The notes under the pieces: generated by a model
What the model was told of the DNA's origin: nothing
The model's database searches: none
What the model saw: only the letters and a program-made list of their open reading frames with translations
Part shown: positions 6,821-15,938 of the stretch, piece after piece
Layout of the letters: the number at the start of each line of letters is the position of its first letter
How positions within the stretch are numbered: the first letter of the stretch is position 1
NCBI RefSeq assembly: GCF_012349115.1
Contig: NZ_PQIG01000110.1
Coordinates: 1-41,955 of the forward strand
Direction of reading: 5' to 3'
Length of the DNA stretch: 41,955 nt
Origin: Rhizobium ruizarguesonis
Lineage (GTDB): Bacteria > Pseudomonadota > Alphaproteobacteria > Rhizobiales > Rhizobiaceae
Made by a program: the position numbers and the translations under genes

Positions 6821-9565
6821 ATGACCATCGCCTCCCGCCGTTTCGCCGACACCCATTCCGGGCCGCGTGCGCGCCTGTCTCTCGACGGGACCTGGGACTT
6901 TCAGCTGGAGGGACACGAGCCCGCGACGATTGCCGTGCCCGCTCCTTGGCAGGCGCACTTTCCGGATCTACGCGCCGCCGCGGGCGTGGCAACTTATTCG
7001 CGCACGCTTACCGTGCCGCAGAAGTGGCAAGATCGCCAGGTGATCGTACATTTCGGCGCGGTGAACTATTTCGCCGAAGTGTCGGTCAATGGCAGGCGCC
7101 TCGGCTCTCACGAAGGCGGCTATCTGCCGTTTGAATTTGTCATCCCCGCCGATCTGCTGGGCGGTGAAATGCGTCTTGACGTACGGGTCGCGCTGCCGAG
7201 TTCTGACGGACGGGCTTTCCCCGACTTTCCATTCGATGAAATCCCGCACGGCAAGCAGAGCTGGTACGGTATGTTGGGCGGCATCTGGCAGTCGGTCTGG
7301 CTGGAGTGCCGCTCTGAGGCCCATATCGCTCACCAGGGCATTCGCGCCGACCTCGCCACCGGCGGCGTGACGGTTGATGTCGAACTGGCCGCGGCCTTCA
7401 CTGGTGCGTTGAACATTAGGCTTCTCGACCGCAATGGCGCGGTGGCGGCGTCCGCCGAGCTTGCTCTCAACGGCGCGGCACACGCCTCGGTCGCGCTCAA
7501 GGTCGCCAAGGTCGAGGCCTGGTCGCTCGATGATCCTGCGCTTTACCGGGCTGTCGTCGAACTGTGTCAGGGCGACGTCGTCATCGATGCCGACGTCCAG
7601 GATTTCGGCTTTCGGACGTTTGAAGCGCGAGATGGAAAGTTTTTCCTGAACGGCCAGCCATTCTATATGCGCGGCGCGCTGGATCAGGATTACTATCCCG
7701 AGGGCATTTACACCCCGCCGTCACTGGAATTTCTGGAAGACCAGGCGCGTAAATCGAAGGAGCTTGGCCTCAACCTCCTGCGCTGCCATATCAAGGTTCC
7801 TGATCCGCGCTACTATGATGTGGCTGACCGCTTTGGCCTGCTGGTCTGGACGGAAATCCCCAACGTCCAGACGTTCACCGAGAAGTCGGCGCAGCGCCTG
7901 CTCGATACGATGGAAGGGATCCTGCGCCGCGACGGCAACCATCCCTCTATCGTGATCTGGACCATCATCAACGAAGACTGGGGGACGCGTCTTGTCGAAA
8001 GTGCCGATCAGCGCAGCTGGCTGGACAACGCCTATCATTGGCTGAAAAAGAAGGATCCGACACGGCTGGTGGTGGACAATTCCGCCTGCATTCCGAACTT
8101 CCATGTCGTCTCCGACATCGACGATTACCACTATTACGCCTCGGTTCCGGAAATGGCGCGCGAGTGGGCCGATTGGGTTTCGGCCTTCGCCAAGCGGCCC
8201 GACTGGTCCTATTCGCCGAACGGCGATGCAAAACGGCGCGGCGACGAGCCGCTCGTCGTCTCCGAGTTCGGCGTCTGGGGCCTGCCGCATCCAGACAAGC
8301 TGCTGCAGGACGGCAAGGAGCCGTTCTGGTTCATCAACGGGCTGGAGTGGGACAGCGAAGGTGCGACCTATCCGCATGGTGTCGAGCAGCGCTTCCGCAC
8401 CTTTCAGTTCGACAAGGTCTTTCCGTCCTTCGGCTCCTTCATCGAGGACACGCAATGGCATCAGTTCAATGCCCTCAAATTCGAGATCGAAGAAATGCGC
8501 CGCCATGCCTCGATCCAGGGCTATGTCATCACCGAGCTGACCGATCTGCACTGGGAAGCCAATGGCCTCATGGACATGGAGCGCAATACGCGCGCCTATC
8601 ACAACCGTTTCCACGAGATTAACACCGACGTGGTCATCGTGCCGCGCATGCAGCGCTATGCGGTCTGGGCGGGCGACACAGCCAGCATCGAGCTCGAAAT
8701 CTCGACGGGCGGCAAGGCGCTGCCAGCGGCCGAGTTGAGCTGGAATGTCGATGGTACAGCCGCCGGCAAGATGGCGGTCGAAGCGGTGGATGCAACGTCA
8801 GTGTGCCGCCTGCCGGCAATTGAACTATCCTTCGCCGCAGAAAAAGCCGGCAATCAGGTCAGTGTCCAATTCACGCTGACCGCCGGCGATAAGGAGCTGG
8901 CACGCAACAGCCTCGATATCAGCGTCTATGCCCGCCGGCCCAAGCCTGTGCTTTCGGTTTCGTCCGCAGAGCCTGAGATCGCAGGTTATCTGGCCGCGCT
9001 CGGCTATGAGGTCGTAAACGCCGACAAGGCGCATGTGCGGGTTGTGTCGACATTGAGCCAGGCCGATATCGATGCCATGGAGCATGGCGCCCATTACGTG
9101 TCGCTGGCCGATGTTGCGCCCCTGCCATTTGGCAATCTGCGCAACGACCAGCCAAACTGGAATTATCCGACAGGAGGCGATCGCGGGCAGCCCATGCCGC
9201 AGATGCGCGTCACCGAACGCAACGGCACCATCTGGAAGGGCAACTGGGTCACCGGCTTCAGCTGGGTGAAGCGTTCCGGGGTATTTGAACGTCTGCCGGG
9301 CGGCCCGCTCACCGACCTATCCTTTGTCGGCGTCAACCCCAACCGCGTCATCACCGGCTTCCGGCCGATCCATTTCGACGGGCTGGTCCATGCCGGCACG
9401 ATGGCGGGCTGGATTCACAAGCCCTGCGCGACCATTGCCGAACGGCGGGTCGGCTCAGGTCGTATCGTGGCCACGACCTTCGGCCTGATGCGCGAACCCG
9501 CGGGCGCCGATCCGGTCGCAGCGACCTTGCTTGATTGCATCATCGAGACGGCGGCCGCGGGATAG
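6821..9565 (+). CDS. GH2-family glycosidase (beta-galactosidase/beta-glucuronidase type)
   Basis: This is a 914-aa cytoplasmic protein with no signal peptide. Domain order is as in GH2. The sugar-binding jelly roll is RLSLDGTWDFQLEG to NYFAEVSVNGRRLGSHEGGY. An immunoglobulin-like domain follows, then a TIM barrel with FFLNGQPFYMRGALDQDYYP. The acid/base Glu is at about residue 385 (IVIWTIINEDWG) and the nucleophile Glu at about 482 (PLVVSEFGVWG). About 300 C-terminal residues have beta-sandwich character. Both catalytic glutamates are present. The enzyme would cleave a non-reducing-end beta-glycoside (galactoside, glucuronide or mannoside; specificity not readable). ATG 6821 has GGAAAG upstream. 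An in-frame TTG nine bases earlier is less likely. It heads the operon with the ABC importer and is divergent from the LacI-type regulator. Confidence 0.92.
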   Translation: MTIASRRFADTHSGPRARLSLDGTWDFQLEGHEPATIAVPAPWQAHFPDLRAAAGVATYSRTLTVPQKWQDRQVIVHFGAVNYFAEVSVNGRRLGSHEGGYLPFEFVIPADLLGGEMRLDVRVALPSSDGRAFPDFPFDEIPHGKQSWYGMLGGIWQSVWLECRSEAHIAHQGIRADLATGGVTVDVELAAAFTGALNIRLLDRNGAVAASAELALNGAAHASVALKVAKVEAWSLDDPALYRAVVELCQGDVVIDADVQDFGFRTFEARDGKFFLNGQPFYMRGALDQDYYPEGIYTPPSLEFLEDQARKSKELGLNLLRCHIKVPDPRYYDVADRFGLLVWTEIPNVQTFTEKSAQRLLDTMEGILRRDGNHPSIVIWTIINEDWGTRLVESADQRSWLDNAYHWLKKKDPTRLVVDNSACIPNFHVVSDIDDYHYYASVPEMAREWADWVSAFAKRPDWSYSPNGDAKRRGDEPLVVSEFGVWGLPHPDKLLQDGKEPFWFINGLEWDSEGATYPHGVEQRFRTFQFDKVFPSFGSFIEDTQWHQFNALKFEIEEMRRHASIQGYVITELTDLHWEANGLMDMERNTRAYHNRFHEINTDVVIVPRMQRYAVWAGDTASIELEISTGGKALPAAELSWNVDGTAAGKMAVEAVDATSVCRLPAIELSFAAEKAGNQVSVQFTLTAGDKELARNSLDISVYARRPKPVLSVSSAEPEIAGYLAALGYEVVNADKAHVRVVSTLSQADIDAMEHGAHYVSLADVAPLPFGNLRNDQPNWNYPTGGDRGQPMPQMRVTERNGTIWKGNWVTGFSWVKRSGVFERLPGGPLTDLSFVGVNPNRVITGFRPIHFDGLVHAGTMAGWIHKPCATIAERRVGSGRIVATTFGLMREPAGADPVAATLLDCIIETAAAG

Positions 9566-9612
9566 GCCGTTTGTAGAATTGAACCGCCGCACATGACCGG
9601 GAGGAGGTTTAA

Positions 9613-10707
9613 GTGGCCAAGACAGACGCAGGCGTGAGCATCCGCAACGTTGCCAAGAGCTTTGGGACGGTGGAAGTGCTCAACGACATCTCGCTCGGGA
9701 TAGACAGCGGCGAGTTCATCGTCTTCCTGGGCGCTTCCGGCTCTGGCAAGTCCACCCTCCTGCGCATGATCGCCGGACTGGAGACGGTTTCGGGCGGAGA
9801 AATCTGGATCGGCGGGCGCCGTGTCGACCAGCTTGCCCCCGGCCAGCGTGACGTTTCCATGGTGTTCCAGTCCTATGCGCTCTATCCGCATATGAGCGTG
9901 CGAGAAAATCTTGCCTTTGGACTGGTCAATGTCGGTACGCCGAAAGCCGAGATTGCGACCCGCGTTGCGACGGCGGCCAGGATGCTGGAGATGGACCATC
10001 TCCTCGACCGCAAGCCAGCGCAGCTGTCCGGCGGCCAGCGTCAACGCGTCGCGATTGGCCGCGCCATCGTGCGCGAGCCAAAAGTCTTCCTCTTTGACGA
10101 ACCCCTGTCGAACCTGGACGCCGGCCTGCGTACACGCACCCGTTTCGAACTGTCACAGCTGCATGATCGTCTTGGCGCCACGATGGTTTTCGTAACCCAT
10201 GATCAGATCGAGGCGATGACGCTGGCGACCCGGATTGTTCTTCTGAACAAAGGACGGATCGAGCAGGTCGGCGCGCCAATGGATATTTATGCCCGCCCAA
10301 GCACACGCTACGTCGCCCAGTTCGTCGGCTCGCCGCCGATGAATTTCCTGCCAGTGGCACGGATTGAGAGCGGTCCGGACGGCGCGATTGTCACAACCGG
10401 CAGCGGCGTCGGGCTTCAAACCTCGGTTCCGTCCGACAGGTTACCCGGTGCCAACCTCACGCTTGGCTTGCGGCCGGAGAATCTGACGGTCTCGCCGCAC
10501 GGCACGCTGAGGGGCAAAGTCGTCACAGTGGAGCAGATGGGCGACCGCTCTCTCGTCCACGCCGAACTCGCCGACGGGACGCAGGTCATCGGCGTTGACG
10601 CCCCAATCACCACGGCCCGTGGTGGTTCCGAAATCGCGTTTGCCGTCGAAGGAGCGAAGGCGATGCTATTTGATGAAATGGGCAAAGGGTATCACGCGGC
10701 CGGCTAG
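9613..10707 (+). CDS. Sugar ABC transporter ATP-binding protein (UgpC/MsmK type)
   Basis: This 364-aa ATPase energises the adjacent CUT1-type importer. Visible motifs are Walker A GASGSGKST, Q-loop MVFQSYALYPHMSV, signature LSGGQRQRVAIGRAI, Walker B VFLFDEPLSNLDA and H-loop VFVTHDQIEAMT. A C-terminal TOBE/MalK regulatory region follows. Length and motif order are typical. The start is GTG 9613, supported by GGGAGGAGG seven bases upstream. It lies 47 bp after the GH2 gene and 73 bp before the binding-protein gene, so all are likely co-transcribed. Confidence 0.95.
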   Translation: MAKTDAGVSIRNVAKSFGTVEVLNDISLGIDSGEFIVFLGASGSGKSTLLRMIAGLETVSGGEIWIGGRRVDQLAPGQRDVSMVFQSYALYPHMSVRENLAFGLVNVGTPKAEIATRVATAARMLEMDHLLDRKPAQLSGGQRQRVAIGRAIVREPKVFLFDEPLSNLDAGLRTRTRFELSQLHDRLGATMVFVTHDQIEAMTLATRIVLLNKGRIEQVGAPMDIYARPSTRYVAQFVGSPPMNFLPVARIESGPDGAIVTTGSGVGLQTSVPSDRLPGANLTLGLRPENLTVSPHGTLRGKVVTVEQMGDRSLVHAELADGTQVIGVDAPITTARGGSEIAFAVEGAKAMLFDEMGKGYHAAG

Positions 10708-10780
10708 GCTGCGGAAAACAGTAAGGCCGCCCTCCGAAGGAGGTCCCGGCAGGAAAACTGATCATTCTGGAGGAGTGAGA

Positions 10781-12040
10781 ATGCCTAACCTGTTGAGAAC
10801 ATCGATTGCGGCGCTCGCCGTCATGATTGCCTTCCCGGCATTCGCAGCCGAAAATGTCGTCTGGTGGGACTTTCTGTCGGGAGGCGACGGCGTGCGAATG
10901 AAGGCGCTGATCCAGCGCTTCAACGACGAACATAAGGACAAGATCCAAATCAAGGGCACCACCCTCGAATGGGGCATCCCGTATTACACCAAGCTGCAGA
11001 CATCAACTGCTGTTGGCCAGGGACCTGACATCGCCACCTACCACCTGTCGCGCCTTGCCGGTGCGGTTTCGGCCAAGACCGTGTCGCCAATCGATCCGAA
11101 GGAGCTTGAAGCTGTCGGTTTGAAGGACAGCGACTATCCGCCGAATGCAATTGCCGCCTCGACGGTCGACAACTTGCGCTACGCCGTACCGTTCGACGTG
11201 CACGGTGAGGTGCTCTACTACAACAAGAATGTGCTGAAGGAACTTGGAGCACTGGGCAAGGACGGCAAGCCGACCGGCATCGATACGCTGGAAGGCTGGC
11301 GTGCGCTGTTGGCCAAGGCCAAGGAAGCCGGCAAGAACGGCGTCGTCATCGCGTCGTCCAGCGGCGATTTGCGCGACATCTATACCTTGTTCGGCCAGTT
11401 GGGCGGTCAATTGACCACCGATGGCAAATTCTTGCAGGGCGACAATTTCGACAAGATACAAAAAGCCTATGGCGAGGTCACCGATTGGGTGAAGCAAGGC
11501 TGGGCGCAGCCCTATATCGACCCTGAAACCATCACTCCGACCTTCCTGGCCGGACAATCCGCCTTCTTCCTGAACGGCAACTGGGAGCTGCCGACCATGG
11601 AAACCGAAGTGGCCAAGGGCAGCGGCTTCGATTACGGCATGGTGAACATTCCGGCTTGGATGGGCAAGCCCGCCAACTGGGCGGACTCGCACTCGTTTGT
11701 CATGCCCAACAATGTCGGCGTGACCATGACGCCGGAAAAGCGTGCCGCAGTTCTCGAAGTCATCAGATGGATGAATGTGAACTCACTGGAATGGGCCGGC
11801 GCCGGCCATATCCCGGCTTATTTGCCGGTCAGCACGTCTGATGCCTATAAGGCACTCAAGCCGCAAGCGGACTATGCCGCCATGGCGCTCAACGCCTTCT
11901 ATATGCCGAAGACGCCGCTCACCGGCGCTGCGTCCAAGTTCGACGACGACTGGCAGAACATGGCGTCCGGACCGCTGAACGGCGACGGCGAACTGAAGGA
12001 GACACTGGAGACGTTCCGCGATCACATGAACTCGCAGTGA
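10781..12040 (+). CDS. Periplasmic sugar-binding protein of an ABC importer (family 1)
   Basis: This is a 419-aa extracellular solute-binding protein. It has a Sec signal peptide (LLRTSIAALAVMIAFPAFA, cleavage near residue 22) followed by the mature start AENVVWWDFLSGGDG. The family-1 fold is visible in the conserved YAVPFDVHGEVLYYNKNVLK segment and FLAGQSAFFLNGNWE. It would deliver an oligosaccharide or glycoside to the two downstream permeases. ATG 10781 has a strong GGAGGAG upstream, so the longer open frame back to 10595 is rejected. The substrate is probably related to the GH2 substrate. Confidence 0.94.
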   Translation: MPNLLRTSIAALAVMIAFPAFAAENVVWWDFLSGGDGVRMKALIQRFNDEHKDKIQIKGTTLEWGIPYYTKLQTSTAVGQGPDIATYHLSRLAGAVSAKTVSPIDPKELEAVGLKDSDYPPNAIAASTVDNLRYAVPFDVHGEVLYYNKNVLKELGALGKDGKPTGIDTLEGWRALLAKAKEAGKNGVVIASSSGDLRDIYTLFGQLGGQLTTDGKFLQGDNFDKIQKAYGEVTDWVKQGWAQPYIDPETITPTFLAGQSAFFLNGNWELPTMETEVAKGSGFDYGMVNIPAWMGKPANWADSHSFVMPNNVGVTMTPEKRAAVLEVIRWMNVNSLEWAGAGHIPAYLPVSTSDAYKALKPQADYAAMALNAFYMPKTPLTGAASKFDDDWQNMASGPLNGDGELKETLETFRDHMNSQ

Positions 12041-12058
12041 CGTTTTCCTTCAACAGTA

Positions 12059-12081
12059 CCCGGGGCAGCTCCTGCCCCGGG
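12059..12081 (+). repeat. Stem-loop between binding-protein and permease genes
   Basis: A perfect 10-bp stem, CCCGGGGCAG/CTGCCCCGGG, has a 3-nt loop and lies 18 nt after the binding-protein stop. No U run follows, so it is not a classical terminator. Such hairpins commonly protect the upstream binding-protein mRNA and make it more abundant than the permease mRNA. That function here is inference. Confidence 0.65.
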
Positions 12082-12106
12082 ACCGCATAACCGAGGCAGG
12101 TGATAG

Positions 12107-13000
12107 ATGGCTGCAGTCAGCAACAAGAAGCAGGACAGCCTGATCGCAGCGCTGCTGGTCGCACCGGCCGTCATCGCGTTTCTGGTGATCTTTGCCTATC
12201 CGACGTGGCGCATGGTGGCGATGAGCTTCACCAATGCGCCGCTGATCGGTCCCGGCGAGTGGGTCGGCCTCGACAATTACGCGCGCCAACTCTTTTCGCC
12301 TCAATTTCAGAAGGCGCTTCTGAACACGCTGTACTTCATCATTCTGACCGTCATTCCCGGCACGTCTCTGGCGCTGTTCGTTGCTATGGGGGTCAATCGT
12401 CTGACCGGGCGCATACAGATGTTAGTCCTGGCGTGCTTTTTTCTGCCTTCCATTCTGCCGGTTTCGGTGGTGACCCAGATCTGGACCTGGATCGCAAACA
12501 TGCAATATGGCGTCATCCAGAATGTCATCGGGCTGTTTACCGGTGGCCGCCCGCTGCCGGTGCTGCGTTCGCCGACCTATTTCATGCCCTCTGTCGCCGT
12601 CGTCACGATCTGGTGGACGATCGGTTTCAACATTCTTCTGTTTCTTGCCGCCTTGCGCAGCATTTCGCCCGACATCTACGAAGCGGCGGCGCTCGACAAT
12701 GCTAGCCGCTGGCGCGTGTTCTCAAAAATAACCTGGCCGCTGATCTGGCCGGTCACGGCATTGGTACTGACGCTGCAGCTGATTGCGCAGTTCAAGATCT
12801 TTTCGCAGCCGTATCTGCTCGGCTATTTCGCCCACACGCCGGCTGACGCGCAATCCGTAGTCATGACCGTCATCTACGATCTCGCCTTCAAGCAGAACAA
12901 GGGTGGAGAAGGTGCGGCCGTCGCTACCATACTGTTCATCATCATCCTGATTACGTCCGTCTTCCAATACCAATTCCTGCGCGCGCGAGGTGAAAAGTGA
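12107..13000 (+). CDS. Sugar ABC transporter permease (MalF/UgpA type)
   Basis: This 297-aa inner-membrane protein has about six hydrophobic helices, the first at LIAALLVAPAVIAFLVIFAY. It carries the EAA cytoplasmic loop IYEAAALDNASRWRVFSKIT, which docks on the ATPase. It is the first of the two permeases of the importer. Start ATG 12107 follows GAGGCAGG. Its stop overlaps the next gene's GTG by 4 bp. The product is normal in length, with no sign of damage. Confidence 0.94.
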   Translation: MAAVSNKKQDSLIAALLVAPAVIAFLVIFAYPTWRMVAMSFTNAPLIGPGEWVGLDNYARQLFSPQFQKALLNTLYFIILTVIPGTSLALFVAMGVNRLTGRIQMLVLACFFLPSILPVSVVTQIWTWIANMQYGVIQNVIGLFTGGRPLPVLRSPTYFMPSVAVVTIWWTIGFNILLFLAALRSISPDIYEAAALDNASRWRVFSKITWPLIWPVTALVLTLQLIAQFKIFSQPYLLGYFAHTPADAQSVVMTVIYDLAFKQNKGGEGAAVATILFIIILITSVFQYQFLRARGEK

Positions 13001-13878
13001 GCGTACTGGCAACCGATCAACAAGCGGCTCTGGCGCGGACAAGCGGTAGCATTGCCGCAAGCAGTCGGAGTAGCCGCGCGCTGACCGCACTGACTGTGCT
13101 CGGGGCGCTGATCTGGTTCTTCCCGCTCTACTGGGCGATCGTGACTTCGCTCAAATCCGACACTGAGGTGGCGAGCCCGGCATCCGGGTTCTTGCCTAAA
13201 GAACCGACGATCGAGCCCTATCTCTACGTGATCGAGCGCTCCAGTATCGTGCAATGGTATATCAATTCGGTCGGCACATCGACGATCATTGCGTTGGTGG
13301 TGCTGGCAGCCAGCGTCTGCTGTGCCTATGCCTTGAGCCAAATTCAGTTTCCCGGCCGCCGCCTGATCTACGGCGCACTGATTGCCTCGGTGATGGTCCC
13401 CGCGGAGGCGCTTATCATCAACCATTTCGTGCTGATGAACTCATTCGGGCTGATCAATAGCTGGGGCGGCATCATCATGCCGCAACTCGTCGTGCCATCG
13501 GTCATTATCATCCTCAAACAGTTCTTCGACCAGATCCCGAAGGAATTCCGCGAGGCGGCGATGCTCGACAATGCGGGCCATTTGCGAACGCTATGGAAGA
13601 TCTATGTGCCGATGAATTGGGGCGTGATCATCGCGCTTGGTATCACGACCTTTATCGCGGCATGGAACAATTTCCTATGGCCGTTCCTGGTCGCGACTTC
13701 GGACGCCACGATCACCATTCCCGTCGGCATCACCCAGGTGAAGGACGTTTTCGGCGTGCGCTTTGCCAAGGACATGGCTGCGGCGGTATTGGCAGGCCTT
13801 CCCGTCGCCATACTCTACCTCCTCTTCCAGAAGCAGATCACGCGCGCCATCATGCTCTCCGCCGGGATAAAGGGATAA
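12997..13878 (+). CDS. Sugar ABC transporter permease (MalG/UgpE type)
   Basis: This 293-aa partner permease has a first membrane helix at LTALTVLGALIWFFPLYWAI and several further helices. Its EAA loop is FREAAMLDNAGHLRTLWKIY, and it ends ITRAIMLSAGIKG, typical of the MalG family C-terminus. GTG 12997 overlaps the stop of the preceding permease gene, indicating translational coupling. It is the last gene of the GH2-importer operon. The 239 bp that follow hold no gene that I recognise. Confidence 0.94.
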   Translation: MSVLATDQQAALARTSGSIAASSRSSRALTALTVLGALIWFFPLYWAIVTSLKSDTEVASPASGFLPKEPTIEPYLYVIERSSIVQWYINSVGTSTIIALVVLAASVCCAYALSQIQFPGRRLIYGALIASVMVPAEALIINHFVLMNSFGLINSWGGIIMPQLVVPSVIIILKQFFDQIPKEFREAAMLDNAGHLRTLWKIYVPMNWGVIIALGITTFIAAWNNFLWPFLVATSDATITIPVGITQVKDVFGVRFAKDMAAAVLAGLPVAILYLLFQKQITRAIMLSAGIKG

Positions 13879-14117
13879 TCGCTCGAAAGATCAAGAATGG
13901 ATCGCGGGCTTTGAGGGAATGACTCTTCAGCGATCCGAGCCATCATCCGCGATGTGTCCTTGGTAGCCGCCGTCCGCAATAAAGGCAATTCGTCGGCGAG
14001 CAAAGGCTTCTACCCGTCCCAGACGGGGTTCGATGAGCTGTTCAGAAGCAGGCTGGCTGCAATGAGCGTAGGCGTCCAAACGCCGTGAGAACCCGCTGGG
14101 TCGAGCGGCGGCATCGC

Positions 14118-14741
14118 TTAGCAGTCCTCAACAGGAATGCCACCGGCAGCGACGATCGCCTCGGCGGTATCGACATCGGTTAGCGCCGCGGTTCCTATCT
14201 CGACCTCAATGACCTGCAGCCCCGATGTTCTGATCAGGTCGCGGGCACCGATATCGCCCCTCAAGCGGAGAACGCTGTCGTGAAGGGACCGTGGCAAGAT
14301 TACCGGGTTGCCTCGCATACCCTCAGAAGCGGCGCAAACGATTGCGGCGCCGTCCGCGACTTGGAACGCGTCAATCAGTTGATTCAGATTGTCCGTGGAA
14401 ATGCCTGGCATATCGGCAAGCAAAATCAGAACACCATCGGCGCCGTCGGCTACAGCAGCGGCAAATCCGGCCGCCAGTGAACTCGACATGCCCGCTCGGT
14501 AGTCTGGATTGACAATAATATGCACGGGCAGGCCGGTGAGAACGTCGCGGATATTGTCCTGCCGATGGCCGAGGACGACGATGATGGAAAGGGCGGCACT
14601 GGCGTTGGCGACCAAAGCCGAGCGACGCACGAGCGGCATTCCGTCAAACATGGCCAACAGCTTGTGCCCGCCATTCGAGCCCATGCGCGTTGCCAAGCCA
14701 GCCGCCAGTACGACGATTGATACATTCGGCTTTGCTCCCAT
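14118..14741 (-). CDS. MocA/MobA-like molybdenum cofactor nucleotidyltransferase
   Basis: The product is a 207-aa NTP-transferase fold protein. It has the signature VVLAAGLATRMGSNGGHKLL at about residues 9-28, the second motif LILLADMPGIST and GMRGNPVILP. MocA-type enzymes add CMP to molybdopterin to give the dinucleotide cofactor needed by xanthine-oxidase-family hydroxylases. The start is ATG 14741 with GGAAGG upstream. A TTG 42 bases earlier is rejected. It follows the two XdhC genes on the same strand, and by pathway logic it serves the nicotinate dehydrogenase encoded about 14 kb upstream on that strand. It could in principle use GTP (MobA); the context favours MCD synthesis. Confidence 0.88.
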   Translation of the reverse strand: MGAKPNVSIVVLAAGLATRMGSNGGHKLLAMFDGMPLVRRSALVANASAALSIIVVLGHRQDNIRDVLTGLPVHIIVNPDYRAGMSSSLAAGFAAAVADGADGVLILLADMPGISTDNLNQLIDAFQVADGAAIVCAASEGMRGNPVILPRSLHDSVLRLRGDIGARDLIRTSGLQVIEVEIGTAALTDVDTAEAIVAAGGIPVEDC

Positions 14742-14864
14742 CTCTTTCCTTCCCACCAACGCCGCAGCGTCCTCCGTCGACAAGCTCCCGGTTGCGAGGT
14801 CGCGAACGTGCAGCGGCTTTTACCTCGGCAGCAATGCGTTTTCGAAACAACGCCTTGCAGCAGC

Positions 14865-15593
14865 TTAGCGTCTGGGCAAGCTATTTTCCATCTGCGTCAT
14901 CGTCGGAGGGTGAGCCTCTCCGTAGGTGCGAAGCGCTTTGATGACCTGAGCAAGGATCGCTACGGAGATCTCAGCTGGATTGGATGCGCCGATGTCGAGC
15001 CCGATCGGCGCGTGGATCGTTGAAAGCGCATCGGCACCGAAGCCGTATGCGGCAAGGCGGCCCCTCCGCGCTGCGTGGGTCTTTCGGCTGCCGAGCGCGC
15101 CGATATAGAAGCAGCCGGTGCGCAATGCCTCGGCCAGGGGAAAATCATCGATCTTGGGATCGTGGGTGAGTGCGACTAAGGCGGTATAGCGGTCGAGTGG
15201 ATCCGCCATCAATGCATCGACGGGCCAATCGGTGCACATCTGCACATCGGGAAAGCGATCACGCGTCGCAAAGGCTGTGCGCGGATCGATGATGCGCACA
15301 TCGAAGCCGGCCAACCTTGCCATCGGCGTCAGATACTGGCTGATATGGACGGCGCCGATGACGGCGATGCGCGGGGCAGGTATGTAGACATTGAGGAAGC
15401 CGCTGGCATCTATCGTGTCGAAAGCCATCGAGCGGCCAGACCGAAAGGCGCCTTCGACGAGCGCGGCAAATGGCGGCTCGACTGGATCCCCTTCCAGGAA
15501 GACATGCTCTTCTCCCCGAAAATCTGTCAGCAGCACGACGGCGAGACGTTTCCGGCGCGCGGCGTTTAAACGCTGCAGGCTGTCGCGGCGCAT
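14865..15593 (-). CDS. XdhC-family Mo-enzyme maturation factor, Rossmann (C-terminal) domain protein
   Basis: The product is 242 aa from ATG 15593. The XdhC C-terminal Rossmann domain is clear: RIAVIGAVHISQYLTPMARL (dinucleotide-binding loop), DVRIIDPRTAFATRDRFPD, YTALVALTHDPKIDDFPLAE, FYIGALGSRKTHAARRGRL and PIGLDIGASNPAEISVAILA. XdhC proteins bind Mo cofactor, help its sulfuration and insert it into xanthine-dehydrogenase-family enzymes. The ATG shares one base with the stop of the upstream gene, which encodes the N-terminal XdhC domain, so a normally single protein is made as two coupled chains. The usual glycine-rich loop reads GAVHIS, slightly atypical. Confidence 0.88.
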   Translation of the reverse strand: MRRDSLQRLNAARRKRLAVVLLTDFRGEEHVFLEGDPVEPPFAALVEGAFRSGRSMAFDTIDASGFLNVYIPAPRIAVIGAVHISQYLTPMARLAGFDVRIIDPRTAFATRDRFPDVQMCTDWPVDALMADPLDRYTALVALTHDPKIDDFPLAEALRTGCFYIGALGSRKTHAARRGRLAAYGFGADALSTIHAPIGLDIGASNPAEISVAILAQVIKALRTYGEAHPPTMTQMENSLPRR

Positions 15594-15922
15594 CAGCCGA
15601 GCCTCTCGACAAAGACACGGATGCGCCCGCCGCACGACAGCCCGGCGCGCCAGGCGGTCTCGTCCGCAACGCCAAATTCCAGCATCTGCGCCTTGCCGGC
15701 GGCAATCACTTCGGCAGCGGCGGTAACCACCGCACCCTCGACGCAGCCACCGGAAACCGAACCCTCGAAGTTGCCATCACCATCGACCACCAGATGACTC
15801 CCAACCGGACGCGGCGCCGAACCCCACGTCTCGATCACCGTCGCAATCGCAACAGCTCGGCCCGCTTCCATCCAAAGCTCGGCCGTCAGCAGCGGGTCGG
15901 TCAGGTTCGTCTGGATGGTCAT
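15593..15922 (-). CDS. XdhC/CoxI-family N-terminal domain protein
   Basis: This 109-aa protein matches only the XdhC_CoxI N-terminal domain: AVAIATVIETWGSAPRPVGS, the conserved FEGSVSGGCVEGAVV with its Cys, and AGLSCGGRIRVFVERL with a second conserved Cys. These cysteines are thought to handle the Mo cofactor. The start is ATG 15922 with GAGG nine bases upstream; an earlier TTG at 15937 is possible. It lies 16 bp after the GH3 gene and is translationally coupled to the Rossmann-domain gene. Together they make one functional XdhC. Confidence 0.86.
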   Translation of the reverse strand: MTIQTNLTDPLLTAELWMEAGRAVAIATVIETWGSAPRPVGSHLVVDGDGNFEGSVSGGCVEGAVVTAAAEVIAAGKAQMLEFGVADETAWRAGLSCGGRIRVFVERLG

Positions 15923-15938
15923 TCCCGCGGGCCTCAAT

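Noticed and set aside
14013..14027. Hairpin CCCGTC-CCA-GACGGG between converging permease and mocA genes, considered as a terminator
   Set aside because: The stem is only 6 bp, there is no T tract in either direction, and it lies 130 bp from the permease stop.
13879..14117. Possible small gene in the gap between the sugar permease and mocA
   Set aside because: Short frames on both strands look random and contain no family motif or credible start signal.
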